Assembly (NCBI GenBank): GCA_027346425.1
Contig: DAIESF010000002.1
Span: 1 to 49,895, forward strand
Reading direction: 5' to 3'
DNA from: Gemmatimonadota bacterium
GTDB lineage: Bacteria > Gemmatimonadota > Gemmatimonadetes > Gemmatimonadales > Gemmatimonadaceae
Length of the DNA stretch: 49,895 nt
Shown: positions 9,240 to 17,925 of the stretch, in pieces
How the letters are laid out: the number at the start of each line of letters is the position of its first letter
Numbering within the stretch: position 1 is the first letter of the stretch
Position numbers and translations under genes: made by a program
The notes under the pieces: generated by a model
The model's database searches: none
Seen by the model: the letters and a program-made list of their open reading frames with translations, nothing else
Told to the model about the DNA's origin: nothing

Positions 9240-9716
9240 TTACGTCCTCACCCAATCCCCGCTTTTCCCGCCGCGCTTTTCGATGAGAGAAATCTGGCCT
9301 AGTTCCATCCCCTTATCCACCCCCTTGGCCATATCGTAAATTGTGACCAAGCTCACACTTACGGCCATTATGGCCTCCATTTCCACCCCTGTCGAGCCGG
9401 TGGTTTTTGCCGTGGCTTCGACCCAGACGCCCGGAAGCGACTCGTCGAGCGAGAGGGCTAACTGGATGTCGGATACAGCGATGGGGTGACAGAGCGGGAC
9501 GAGCTCGGCGGTGCGCTTGGCCCCCATGATCCCGGCAATCTTTGCCACCGTGAGGACGTCGCCCTTCGCGATCTGGTTGTCTCGCACGAGCGCGAAAGTT
9601 TCTGGCCGCATGCGAATCGCGCCGCGCGCGCGCGCCATCCGGGCCGTGGGAGGTTTGGCGGAGATGTCGACCATGCGGGCCTGGCCGGAGGGGTCGACGT
9701 GGCTGAATTCGCTCAT
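9240..9716 (-). CDS. moaC: Cyclic pyranopterin monophosphate synthase MoaC
   Basis: MVDISAKPPTARMARA, LVPLCHPI, TTGSTGVEMEA, YDMAKGVDKGM. Confidence 0.95.
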   Translation of the reverse strand: MSEFSHVDPSGQARMVDISAKPPTARMARARGAIRMRPETFALVRDNQIAKGDVLTVAKIAGIMGAKRTAELVPLCHPIAVSDIQLALSLDESLPGVWVEATAKTTGSTGVEMEAIMAVSVSLVTIYDMAKGVDKGMELGQISLIEKRGGKSGDWVRT

Positions 9717-9718
9717 GA

Positions 9719-9750
9719 GAGGACGAGAAGACGAGAAGACGAGAAGACGA
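9719..9750. repeat. 8-bp tandem repeat (GARGACGA x4)
   Basis: gaggacga-gaagacga-gaagacga-gaagacga, directly 5' of the moaC ATG. Confidence 0.9.
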
Positions 9751-9822
9751 GGGGGGCGACGAGGATCTCGGGGGGGCTCGGCTGCGGCGAGCGCCGCCAG
9801 CTGCCACTCATCCAACGGCGGG

Positions 9823-10905
9823 CTACGAACTCAGGACTCTCGACAGTTCCGACAACAATGAAGCGGTGATCAGCTGCGGGCTCACGTTGCCGCCGGCCAT
9901 CACCTTCGACTCTTCCACCAACGATACGGCGCGGGCCGCGTTGCGGGCGGTGCGTTCGTCGGACTGGGTTACGGCGCTGCGGGAGCGGTTGTGGAGTTCG
10001 ACGGTCAGCGCCTCGAGAACGTCTGTGAAGGCGCCGCGGGCGCCGCTGCTCCCCTGGGCGAGCGCGGTTCGCAGCAACCGACTGCGGTCGCCGCTCAGGG
10101 CGACCTCGAGGAGCTTGCGAGCGATCTCGGCGGCGGCGCCGGATTCCTGCGCGGCGAGGAGTCGCCCCGGAGCACCGCCGGCGAGACGGATTCGTTCGTC
10201 GAGGCTGCCGGGGAGGTGCGCCTTGTCGAGCGCTTCCTTCACAAGCGGCTCCTGAAGCCATCCACGCATGGCCTCTACGCCGAGGGGGGCGACGCGGAGC
10301 GCGACTACCCTCGACCGAATGGTCGGGAGAAGGGCCCCCGGGGCGCTGCTGGTGAGGATGATGTTCGTGTCGGCCGGCGGCTCTTCGAGGAGCTTGAGGA
10401 AGGCGTTGGCAGCGGGGGCCTCGGCGTTCTCGAGTGGGGGCGACATCCGGTCGGCTTCGCCGACGACGATGACCTTCCGCCTGGCCATGGCCGGCGTGAC
10501 TGAGGCCATCTGGACGAGCAGTCGGGTCGTCGCCACGAAGATCCCCTCGCTCCCCGGCGGCGGGGAGTAGAGCCCGCCGGCCTTGGCGCGATCCTGCGTC
10601 GCTTGGTTGAGGTCGAGCTTGACCTCGTCGAGCGAGGGATCGGAGTCCTTCAGCTTGGGGCGTGGGAAGGCCCAGATGAGGTCGGGGTGGGTGAGCTCGT
10701 TCGTGTAACGGCACTGCCGGCAGGCTCCACACGGTGGCGCGTCGCCTTCGCACAGGATCGACTGGGCGAGCCAGAGGGCGAGGCGCTGCTTTCCGATCCC
10801 CCCCTCCCCATGGAGGAGGAGGGACTGCGGGAGGGCACCGCGGGCCCGCGCGTCGGCGAGGCGTGCGCGAAGTGCGTCGTGACCGTGCAGCGGGACGATG
10901 GGCAT
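9823..10905 (-). CDS. holB: DNA polymerase III delta' subunit
   Basis: LLHGEGGIGKQRLA (P-loop-like), PPCGACRQCRY Cys cluster, NAFLKLLEEPPADTNIILTSS, TIRSRV. Confidence 0.9.
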   Translation of the reverse strand: MPIVPLHGHDALRARLADARARGALPQSLLLHGEGGIGKQRLALWLAQSILCEGDAPPCGACRQCRYTNELTHPDLIWAFPRPKLKDSDPSLDEVKLDLNQATQDRAKAGGLYSPPPGSEGIFVATTRLLVQMASVTPAMARRKVIVVGEADRMSPPLENAEAPAANAFLKLLEEPPADTNIILTSSAPGALLPTIRSRVVALRVAPLGVEAMRGWLQEPLVKEALDKAHLPGSLDERIRLAGGAPGRLLAAQESGAAAEIARKLLEVALSGDRSRLLRTALAQGSSGARGAFTDVLEALTVELHNRSRSAVTQSDERTARNAARAVSLVEESKVMAGGNVSPQLITASLLSELSRVLSS

Positions 10906-10931
10906 GCGCCAAATATGCGCCGTCGCCCGTG

Positions 10932-12524
10932 TCAGCGGAGCGGGGGGACGGTGGCGGGGGGGCGACGGTGATGCGTCCCCTGCTCGTACGCGTAGGCGAG
11001 ACGGAAGAGCGTCCCCTCGGCGAAGGGGCGCGCCAGGAGCTGCAATCCGGCAGGGAGAACGGCGCGCGTGTATCCCATCGGGACGGTGATCGCCGGGAAG
11101 CCGGTCGCTGGTGAGAAGACCTGCGAGTTGTCGCCCCCCGGGGTGTTGAGGTCGCCGATGAGGCGCGGTGGGTTGCTCCAGGTGGGGTAGGCGACGGCGT
11201 CGAGGTGCAGCGAGTCCATGAGCTGCCGCAGAGCGACGCGGAGGGCGGCGCGATACTGCTCTCGGGCGCGACACCCGGCGCTCTCGGCGGGCGACTCGGT
11301 CACCCGCTGCGCCGCCTCGAGGCGCGCCTGCACCGACGGGTGGTAGCGACCGGACTTGAGGATCTCGTCGACGGTGCGTACTGGGGGGCGCGAGTCGGCG
11401 ACGCTGGCGAGGTACGCTTCGAAGTCGTGGCGGAACGGCGAGCAGGCGCCGCCTTGCAGCCGGCGGAGCGAGTCGAGGGTCGGGATGGCGACCGGGTCGA
11501 CGACGGTCGCGCCGAGTCGCTGGAGGTCGCCGAGCGCGCGCCGGAAGACGGCGTTGACCTCGGGGTCGAGGGTGGGGGTATCGTAGGCGGCGTGGAGGAC
11601 GCCGATTCGGGCGCCGCGCAGCCCGTCGGCGCGGAGCGAATCTGCATAACGAGGGATGGGGTGCGCGCGGGCGGCGGCGGTGACCGGGGCGCCCGGGTCC
11701 TCGCCGGCGACTACCTGGAAGACGGCGGCGGCGTCGGCGACAGTGCGGGCCATGGGACCGGCGATGTCCTGCGAGTCGAAGAGGGGGACGACGCCGCTGC
11801 GGGACGTGAGCCCCATCGTGGAGCGGATGCCGACCAGCGACTGATGAGACGACGGGCCGCGGATCGAGTTCCCCGTGTCGCTCCCGAGCCCGACGGCGCC
11901 GAATGACGAGGCGACGGCGGCGGCGGTCCCGCCGCTGGAGCCGGCGGTGACGCGATCGAGGGCGTACGGGTTCTTCGTGTAGCCGGCGAGGATCGAGCTG
12001 ACCGTCTCGTTCGGCGAGAAGGCCAGCTCGGCCATGTTCGACTTGGCGAGGACGATGGCCCCGGCGGCGCGGATGCGTTGCACCTGGAAGGCGTCGCGGG
12101 TGGGGCGCCAGTCCTTGAGGGCGAGCGAGCCGGCGGTGGTGGGGAGGTCGATCGTCTCGAAGTTGTCCTTCACGATCGCGGGGACGCAGTGGAGCGGCCC
12201 CACGAATCCCTCGCGCGCATAGCGTCGGTCGAGGGAGTCGGCGGTGGCGAGCGCCGCGGGGTTCACGACGACGAGTGCGTTGATGGCGGGCCCGTTCTTG
12301 TCGTAGGCCTCGATGCGGCGCAGGTAGCCCTGCACGAGCTGCCGGCAGCTGAGGGTGCCGGCGCGCATGGCGGCGTGCAGCTCGGCGATGGTTGCCTCCT
12401 CGATGATGAACGGAGGGGCGGGTGATGCCGTGGTGCCCTGGGCGCGCGCCGCAGGGGCGGCGAGGACGAGCGTGGTGACCAGGACGGGGAGCGACCGGGC
12501 ACTGCGTGCGAGGCGATGTCTCAT
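10932..12524 (-). CDS. Secreted amidase (amidase signature family)
   Basis: VPAIVKDNFET, AGSSGGTAAAVASSFGAVGLGSDTGNSIRGPSS signature; signal peptide. Confidence 0.92.
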   Translation of the reverse strand: MRHRLARSARSLPVLVTTLVLAAPAARAQGTTASPAPPFIIEEATIAELHAAMRAGTLSCRQLVQGYLRRIEAYDKNGPAINALVVVNPAALATADSLDRRYAREGFVGPLHCVPAIVKDNFETIDLPTTAGSLALKDWRPTRDAFQVQRIRAAGAIVLAKSNMAELAFSPNETVSSILAGYTKNPYALDRVTAGSSGGTAAAVASSFGAVGLGSDTGNSIRGPSSHQSLVGIRSTMGLTSRSGVVPLFDSQDIAGPMARTVADAAAVFQVVAGEDPGAPVTAAARAHPIPRYADSLRADGLRGARIGVLHAAYDTPTLDPEVNAVFRRALGDLQRLGATVVDPVAIPTLDSLRRLQGGACSPFRHDFEAYLASVADSRPPVRTVDEILKSGRYHPSVQARLEAAQRVTESPAESAGCRAREQYRAALRVALRQLMDSLHLDAVAYPTWSNPPRLIGDLNTPGGDNSQVFSPATGFPAITVPMGYTRAVLPAGLQLLARPFAEGTLFRLAYAYEQGTHHRRPPATVPPLR

Positions 12525-12535
12525 CGGGGTCGGGC

Positions 12536-13339
12536 TCACTCGCCCGGATGGAGGGTGTCGCGCAGGGCGTCGCCCAGCACGTTGATGGTCACGACGGCCG
12601 CGAGGATCATGAGGCCGGGGAAGATGGCCAGCCACGGAGCGGTAAAGAGTGCGCTCTGGGCCCCGCTCAGCATGTTCCCCCAGCTGGCGGCGGGTGGTTG
12701 CACCCCGAGGCCGAGGAACGAGAGCGCCGACTCGGTGAGGAGCGCACTCCCCATGCCTAACGTCGCGTTGACGAGGATGGTGGGCCAGAGGTGCGGGAGG
12801 AGGTGGCGCAGGAAGCGGGGGATGGGGGGATCGCCGAGGGCGACCGCGGCCTCGACGAAGTCCTGGTGACGCAGGGCGAGGAGTTCGCCGCGGACGAGGC
12901 GGGCCAGTCCCATCCACGAGGTGGCGCCGATGGCGACGACGAGCGTGGTGACGGAGGGGCCGAGGAAGGTGATGACGGTGATGACGACGAAGATCGTCGG
13001 AATGGCGAGGACGGCGTCGGTGAGACGCATGAGGACGGCGTCGAGGCGCGGGCGGGCGAGGCCGGCGACGGCGCCGACGGCGGTTCCGAACGAGACGGCG
13101 AGGAGCATGGCGGCGGCGCCGGTGGCCAGCGAGATGCGGGCGCCCACCAGGAGGCGCGCCAGGACGTCGCGCCCGCTCTCGTCGGTGCCTAACGGGTGGA
13201 GGGCGCCGGGAGGGGCGCCGGCCCGGGCGAAGTCGAGAGCATTCGGGTCGACGCCATAGAGCGCCGGCCCCGCCACGGCGGCGGCGGCGAGGGCGAGGAA
13301 GGTGACGCCCGCCAGTTGCAATCTCCGGCGCGGGGTCAT
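12536..13339 (-). CDS. Peptide-type ABC transporter permease (DppC-like)
   Basis: HPLGTDESGRDVLARLLVGARISL; EAAVALGDPPIPRFLRHLLPHL EAA-like loop; multiple TMs. Confidence 0.92.
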   Translation of the reverse strand: MTPRRRLQLAGVTFLALAAAAVAGPALYGVDPNALDFARAGAPPGALHPLGTDESGRDVLARLLVGARISLATGAAAMLLAVSFGTAVGAVAGLARPRLDAVLMRLTDAVLAIPTIFVVITVITFLGPSVTTLVVAIGATSWMGLARLVRGELLALRHQDFVEAAVALGDPPIPRFLRHLLPHLWPTILVNATLGMGSALLTESALSFLGLGVQPPAASWGNMLSGAQSALFTAPWLAIFPGLMILAAVVTINVLGDALRDTLHPGE

Positions 13340-14289
13340 GACTGGTCGGGGCGGATGCGAGGGTCGAGGGCGAGGTATGCCACGTCGACCAGGAGCGAGG
13401 CGAGGAGGACCCCGGCCGAGACGACGAGGGTGATCCCCATGACGAGCGGATAGTCGCGGGCGAGGGCGGCCTCGATCCCCAGTCGCCCCATGCCTGGCCA
13501 CGAGAAGACGGTCTCGGTAATGGCGGCCCCCCCCACGAGGCGTGGCAGCTGCAATCCGATGACGGTCACGGCGGGGATGAGGGCGTTGCGCATCGCATGG
13601 CGCCAGCGCACCGCGCGCTCGCCCACTCCCTTGGCGCGGGCCGCGCGCACGAAGGGGCGGGCGTACTGCTGTCGGGCGCTGGCGCGCGTGTAGCGCAACA
13701 GCTCGGCCGTCCCCGCGGCGGCGAGGACGAGCGATGGCAGGACCAGGTGCCGCGCGCGGTCGGCGAGCGATGCGCCGCCCTCCGCGCCCACGGCGCCGCC
13801 GGCAGGGAGGATCCCCAGGCGCACGGCGAACACGAGGATGCAGACGATCCCCAGCCAGAAGACCGGGATGGAGATGGCCCCCATCGCCAGCGCCCCGGCA
13901 ATCCGGTCGAGCCACCCACCGGGGCGTTCGGCGCACCACGCCGCGAGCGGGATGGCAACGACGATCGTGATGAGGAGCGCCGTCCCGGCGAGGAGGAGCG
14001 TGTTGGGGAGGCGCTGGGCGATCGTGGACGCGGTGTTCGTCTCGTAGAGGAAGGAGTTTCCGAGGTCGCCCCGCGCCAGACGGGTCAGCCAGCGCGCATA
14101 CTGCTCGGGGATGGGGCGATCGACGCCGAGGCGCTCGGCGATCGCCGCCCGCTCCGCAACACTTAGTTTGGGGTCGGCCAGGAGCGATGGCCCCCCGGGC
14201 GCGGCGTGCACGATCGCGAAGGTGACGGTGCACACCACGAGGAGGACGAGCATGGCATGTCCCAGGCGCCGCAGGAGGAACGCCGCCAT
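13336..14289 (-). CDS. Peptide-type ABC transporter permease (DppB-like)
   Basis: LLRRLGHAMLVLLVVCTVTF; VRAARAKGVGERAVRWRHAMRNALIPAVTVIG; 4-bp overlap with next gene. Confidence 0.92.
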   Translation of the reverse strand: MAAFLLRRLGHAMLVLLVVCTVTFAIVHAAPGGPSLLADPKLSVAERAAIAERLGVDRPIPEQYARWLTRLARGDLGNSFLYETNTASTIAQRLPNTLLLAGTALLITIVVAIPLAAWCAERPGGWLDRIAGALAMGAISIPVFWLGIVCILVFAVRLGILPAGGAVGAEGGASLADRARHLVLPSLVLAAAGTAELLRYTRASARQQYARPFVRAARAKGVGERAVRWRHAMRNALIPAVTVIGLQLPRLVGGAAITETVFSWPGMGRLGIEAALARDYPLVMGITLVVSAGVLLASLLVDVAYLALDPRIRPDQS

Positions 14290-14299
14290 CGCCGCCCCC

Positions 14300-15934
14300 C
14301 TACTTGGCGCGCAGGGCGAAGCGCTCGCTGTGCCGCAGCGCGTCGCGGATCCCGAGCGACGGGAACCCCTCGAGGCGCGCCGTGACCGCCTGAATCTCGC
14401 GCGGATAGAAGAGGACGAGGACCGGGGGGTCCTCCATCTCCACGCGCTGAAAGGCGTGGTAGATCGCCCGGCGCTGGGTGGAGTCGAGGGTGATGCGTCC
14501 TAACGACAAGAGCGAGTCGGCGCGCGGGTTGGACCACTTGACGTTGTTGTTGTCCTGTCCCGAGTGGTAGAACGCGTACTGGTCGGGATCGGGGGGCGTC
14601 GTCCACCAGATGAGCGTGGCGTCGAAGTTGCCCGGGAGGATCCGGTCGCGCACCAGCGCCGCGAACTCCATGGTCCGGATGGAGACGTGGATCCCGATCT
14701 TCGCCAGGTCCTGCTGCACGGCAAGGGCCGACTGCTCGCGCGTCGGGTTCCCCTTGTCGACGAGCAGTTCGATGTCGAATGTCGAACCGTGCGCATCGCG
14801 CAGTGCGCCGTCGGCTCCCCTGCGCCAGCCGGCGCGCGCCAGCATGGCCAGCGCGGAGTCGGGGGCGTAGGGCGTCGGGGCGATCGAGTCGGCGAAGTAG
14901 TCGCGAAGCGCCACCGGGATCGTCCCGCGGGGGAGGTCGGCGTAATCGCGGAGCACGCCCTTGATGATGGCCTCGCGATTGATCGCCATGCCTAACGCAC
15001 GCCGGACCTCGGCGGGATGGAAGCGCCCCCGGGTCGTGTTGAGGGCCACGTAGTAGTGCTGCACCACCGGAACCTGCAGCACCTCGATCCCCGGCGCTCC
15101 CTGCACGCTGGCCAGGTTGGCCGGCTCGATCGTGATGAGGTCGAGCTCCCCGGCGCGCAGCTGCGCCACCTGGGCATTGAGGTCGGGGACGACCTTGAAG
15201 ACGATGCGGTCGAGCCGCGGCGGGGTGCCGTAGTAGTACGGGTTGCGCACCAGCGTCAGCGACGTCCCCGGCACCACCGTCTGCACCATGAAGGGGCCGG
15301 TGCCGACCGGATGCTTGCGGTTGAAGTCGGTCGCCGCGGTCAGCGGCGCCCCCTGCAGCAGGTGCTTTGGGAGGATCCCTGCGTTGTACCCCAACAGCGT
15401 CAGGAAGGGGGCAAACGGAGTCCGCAACCGGAAGGTGACCGTGAGCGAGTCGTCCACATCGACGCCGCTGATCGCCGCGAAGTCGGAGCGCAGGCGCGAT
15501 CCCGAGGCGAGGTCGATGATCTGGTCGAAGGTGAACTTGACGTCGTGGGCGCTGAACGGCGCCCCGTCGTGCCACTTCACCCCGGGGCGCAACTTGAAGG
15601 TGATGCGCAGCCCGTCGGCGCTCGTGCTCCACGACTCGGCGAGGTCCGGCGTCGGGCGCAATTGCTCGTCCGGCCGTACCAGCCCCGGGAAGAGCACCTT
15701 GTTGACCATGACCGATCCGATGTCAGGGGCGATGACCGGGTCGAGAATGGGGTCATTGATGAGCGGGATGCGCAGCGTCCCTCCGTTCCCCGCCTTGCCC
15801 GTCGCGCTATGCGGGACGCTCTCGCCGCCGCAGGCGACGACGATCGCGAGCGCCAATATGCCAGACAGCGCCAGGGCGCCACTCAGCGCGCGGCGCCACG
15901 CCCCATGCGGCAGCGTTGGGACACGCATCGTCAT
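14300..15934 (-). CDS. Peptide ABC transporter substrate-binding lipoprotein (SBP_bac_5-like)
   Basis: LALAIVVACGG lipobox; LAESWSTSADGLRITFKLRPGVKWHDGAPFSAHDVKFTFD. Confidence 0.93.
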   Translation of the reverse strand: MTMRVPTLPHGAWRRALSGALALSGILALAIVVACGGESVPHSATGKAGNGGTLRIPLINDPILDPVIAPDIGSVMVNKVLFPGLVRPDEQLRPTPDLAESWSTSADGLRITFKLRPGVKWHDGAPFSAHDVKFTFDQIIDLASGSRLRSDFAAISGVDVDDSLTVTFRLRTPFAPFLTLLGYNAGILPKHLLQGAPLTAATDFNRKHPVGTGPFMVQTVVPGTSLTLVRNPYYYGTPPRLDRIVFKVVPDLNAQVAQLRAGELDLITIEPANLASVQGAPGIEVLQVPVVQHYYVALNTTRGRFHPAEVRRALGMAINREAIIKGVLRDYADLPRGTIPVALRDYFADSIAPTPYAPDSALAMLARAGWRRGADGALRDAHGSTFDIELLVDKGNPTREQSALAVQQDLAKIGIHVSIRTMEFAALVRDRILPGNFDATLIWWTTPPDPDQYAFYHSGQDNNNVKWSNPRADSLLSLGRITLDSTQRRAIYHAFQRVEMEDPPVLVLFYPREIQAVTARLEGFPSLGIRDALRHSERFALRAK

Positions 15935-15960
15935 GGGTGCGCGCGAGCCGTGAGGTCCGG

Positions 15961-17832
15961 TCACGCCATCGCCTCGTCCACCGTGTGCCGCGCGTCGCGG
16001 AGGGCAGCGACCAACCGGTTCTGCCCCCGCATGAGGTGCGTGCGCAGGAATCCGAGTTCCCCAGGCGCCATGGAGGGTGCCTGGAGTGCCGGGGCGAGGT
16101 CGGGGAGGGCGGGGGTCGTCTCGGCGGGGTCGTGGAAGAACTCGGGGCCGCGCGTGTAGTTGACCGGGACGAGGAGGCGCGCGAGGCGCCGAAGGGCGCG
16201 GTTCACCCGGCGCACGCCGGGGTCGGTGACGGAGCGCGCCGCCAACGTGCTGGCGTGCACGCCTAACGCATCGAGCGACGCGTCGAGTTCGGCGATGGCC
16301 GAGCGCGCGGGGGCAAAGTCGAAAATCCCCTCGACTCCCTGCTGGTACGTGTCCAGCGTGGCAGAGAAGGTGCGCAGCGTCTGGCGGAAGTTGAAGGGAG
16401 CGATGGTCGCGTTGGCCACCCCCATCACCGAGGCCAAGTAGATCTTGATGTCCTTGAGGAGGATCTCGCGGTCGGCGATGTGGATCAGGTCCTCCTCGGT
16501 GTGCCAGGCGATGTTGGCGCCGCAGCCACCAACGGCGTAGTAGCCGAGTTCCTCGCGGTGCGAGTCCTTCATGGTCGAGAGGAGCATGAAGAACGACGAG
16601 ATCCCGATGTTGTTGAACGAGTAGTCGCCCGCCTGATGCGGACGCTCGCCCTTCGATTCCTGTCCGGTGATGTCGCGGATGACCGACTGGCAGAAGGCCT
16701 CGGTTTCGTCCATCCAGGAGATGTCCTTGTATTCGGTGGCCCACCGACAGCCGGGCGAATCGCAGTTGACCTGAGCGATGCAATGCTCGTACAGGTCGAC
16801 GGCGAAGGCATCGGCAAACCACGTGCTGCCGGCGTAGCGCCCGGTGGAGTGCCCGGGCCACCAGGCGATCTTCACGCTTCGCTTGAGCGATCCGCGGTGC
16901 TGCCAGAGAACGCGGGCGATTTCGAGGAGCGTCGCGTCGCCGACGGCATTGTCGCCGATCCCGTAGTCCCACGAGTCGTAGTGCCCGTGGAGGAGGACGT
17001 ACTTCTCCGGTTCCTCGGTGCCGGGGATCGTGACCACCGGGATCGGTGATTCCCACCACCCTTCAGTCACCTCACTGGTGAGGGTGGCGCTCCCCCCCGC
17101 CTTGGCGAGCTCGATGAGCGCCGTCCCGTCGGGATTGTTCACGGCGACGACGGCGATCTTCGGCTTGCGCGGGAGATCGCGGAGGTCGGGCGTTCCCCAG
17201 ACGGTCGTGCAGATCCCCCAGTGGGGGTTGTGCCCCGGGTTCACGGCGATCATTCCGATGGCGCCGCGCTGCTCGAAGTAGGAAACCTTGCCGGGCATCC
17301 CGAATCCTTCGCTCAGGACGATCTTCCCCCGCAGGTCCACTTCGGTGTCGCTGACGAATCCCTTGGTGAACATCTCGTCGGCATTGCGCGCATACCGGGC
17401 GGGGACGTAGGCGAGGGGGGCGGTGATTCCCCCCGGAAACGGGACCGACATTGCCATCGGCTTCGCCCGGTATTCCTGCGCGCCGGCCCGGACGCTGGCC
17501 CGGCCGGGGAGGGAGAGGAAGAGTGTCGGGCGATGCACCTCGACCGGGACGCCGAGCCGCGTTAGGCGATCGACGATCTCGCCGGCGGCGGTCGCCACGT
17601 CATCGGGGTGCTCGCGCTTGAGCGTGGTGAAGCGCTCGATAAGGGACCACGGTTCGTCGAGCGTGACGCTGGCGACGGCGGCGGACTGGGCGGGAGAGAG
17701 CGGCACGAATGGCTCCAGACAGGAGACGGCAAACGGAGACAGGACTGCGCCGCCCGGGGGGACGGCGCGCGCGGGCGGGGCGCTGCGAGGACGGGTTGCG
17801 AGCAATTGCGGGGGTTGGCGAGGGGCTGTCAA
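15961..17832 (-). CDS. M28 family peptidase with PA-like domain
   Basis: LLHGHYDSWDYGIGDNAVGDATLLEIARVL; VKIAWWPGHSTGRYAGSTWF; exact start uncertain. Confidence 0.85.
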   Translation of the reverse strand: MTAPRQPPQLLATRPRSAPPARAVPPGGAVLSPFAVSCLEPFVPLSPAQSAAVASVTLDEPWSLIERFTTLKREHPDDVATAAGEIVDRLTRLGVPVEVHRPTLFLSLPGRASVRAGAQEYRAKPMAMSVPFPGGITAPLAYVPARYARNADEMFTKGFVSDTEVDLRGKIVLSEGFGMPGKVSYFEQRGAIGMIAVNPGHNPHWGICTTVWGTPDLRDLPRKPKIAVVAVNNPDGTALIELAKAGGSATLTSEVTEGWWESPIPVVTIPGTEEPEKYVLLHGHYDSWDYGIGDNAVGDATLLEIARVLWQHRGSLKRSVKIAWWPGHSTGRYAGSTWFADAFAVDLYEHCIAQVNCDSPGCRWATEYKDISWMDETEAFCQSVIRDITGQESKGERPHQAGDYSFNNIGISSFFMLLSTMKDSHREELGYYAVGGCGANIAWHTEEDLIHIADREILLKDIKIYLASVMGVANATIAPFNFRQTLRTFSATLDTYQQGVEGIFDFAPARSAIAELDASLDALGVHASTLAARSVTDPGVRRVNRALRRLARLLVPVNYTRGPEFFHDPAETTPALPDLAPALQAPSMAPGELGFLRTHLMRGQNRLVAALRDARHTVDEAMA

Positions 17833-17870
17833 GGGCGGGGACGAATGCTGTGCGTACTCTCATCTGCAGC

Positions 17871-17899
17871 TTGTCGTACCGAGCGGGGCGGGGCATAAT
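17871..17899 (+). promoter_or_regulatory. Putative sigma70-type promoter
   Basis: TTGTCG (17871-17876), 17 nt spacer, CATAAT (17894-17899), upstream of 17926 CDS. Confidence 0.45.
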
Positions 17900-17925
17900 C
17901 GCTCGACTTCACCATCGGGATTTCG

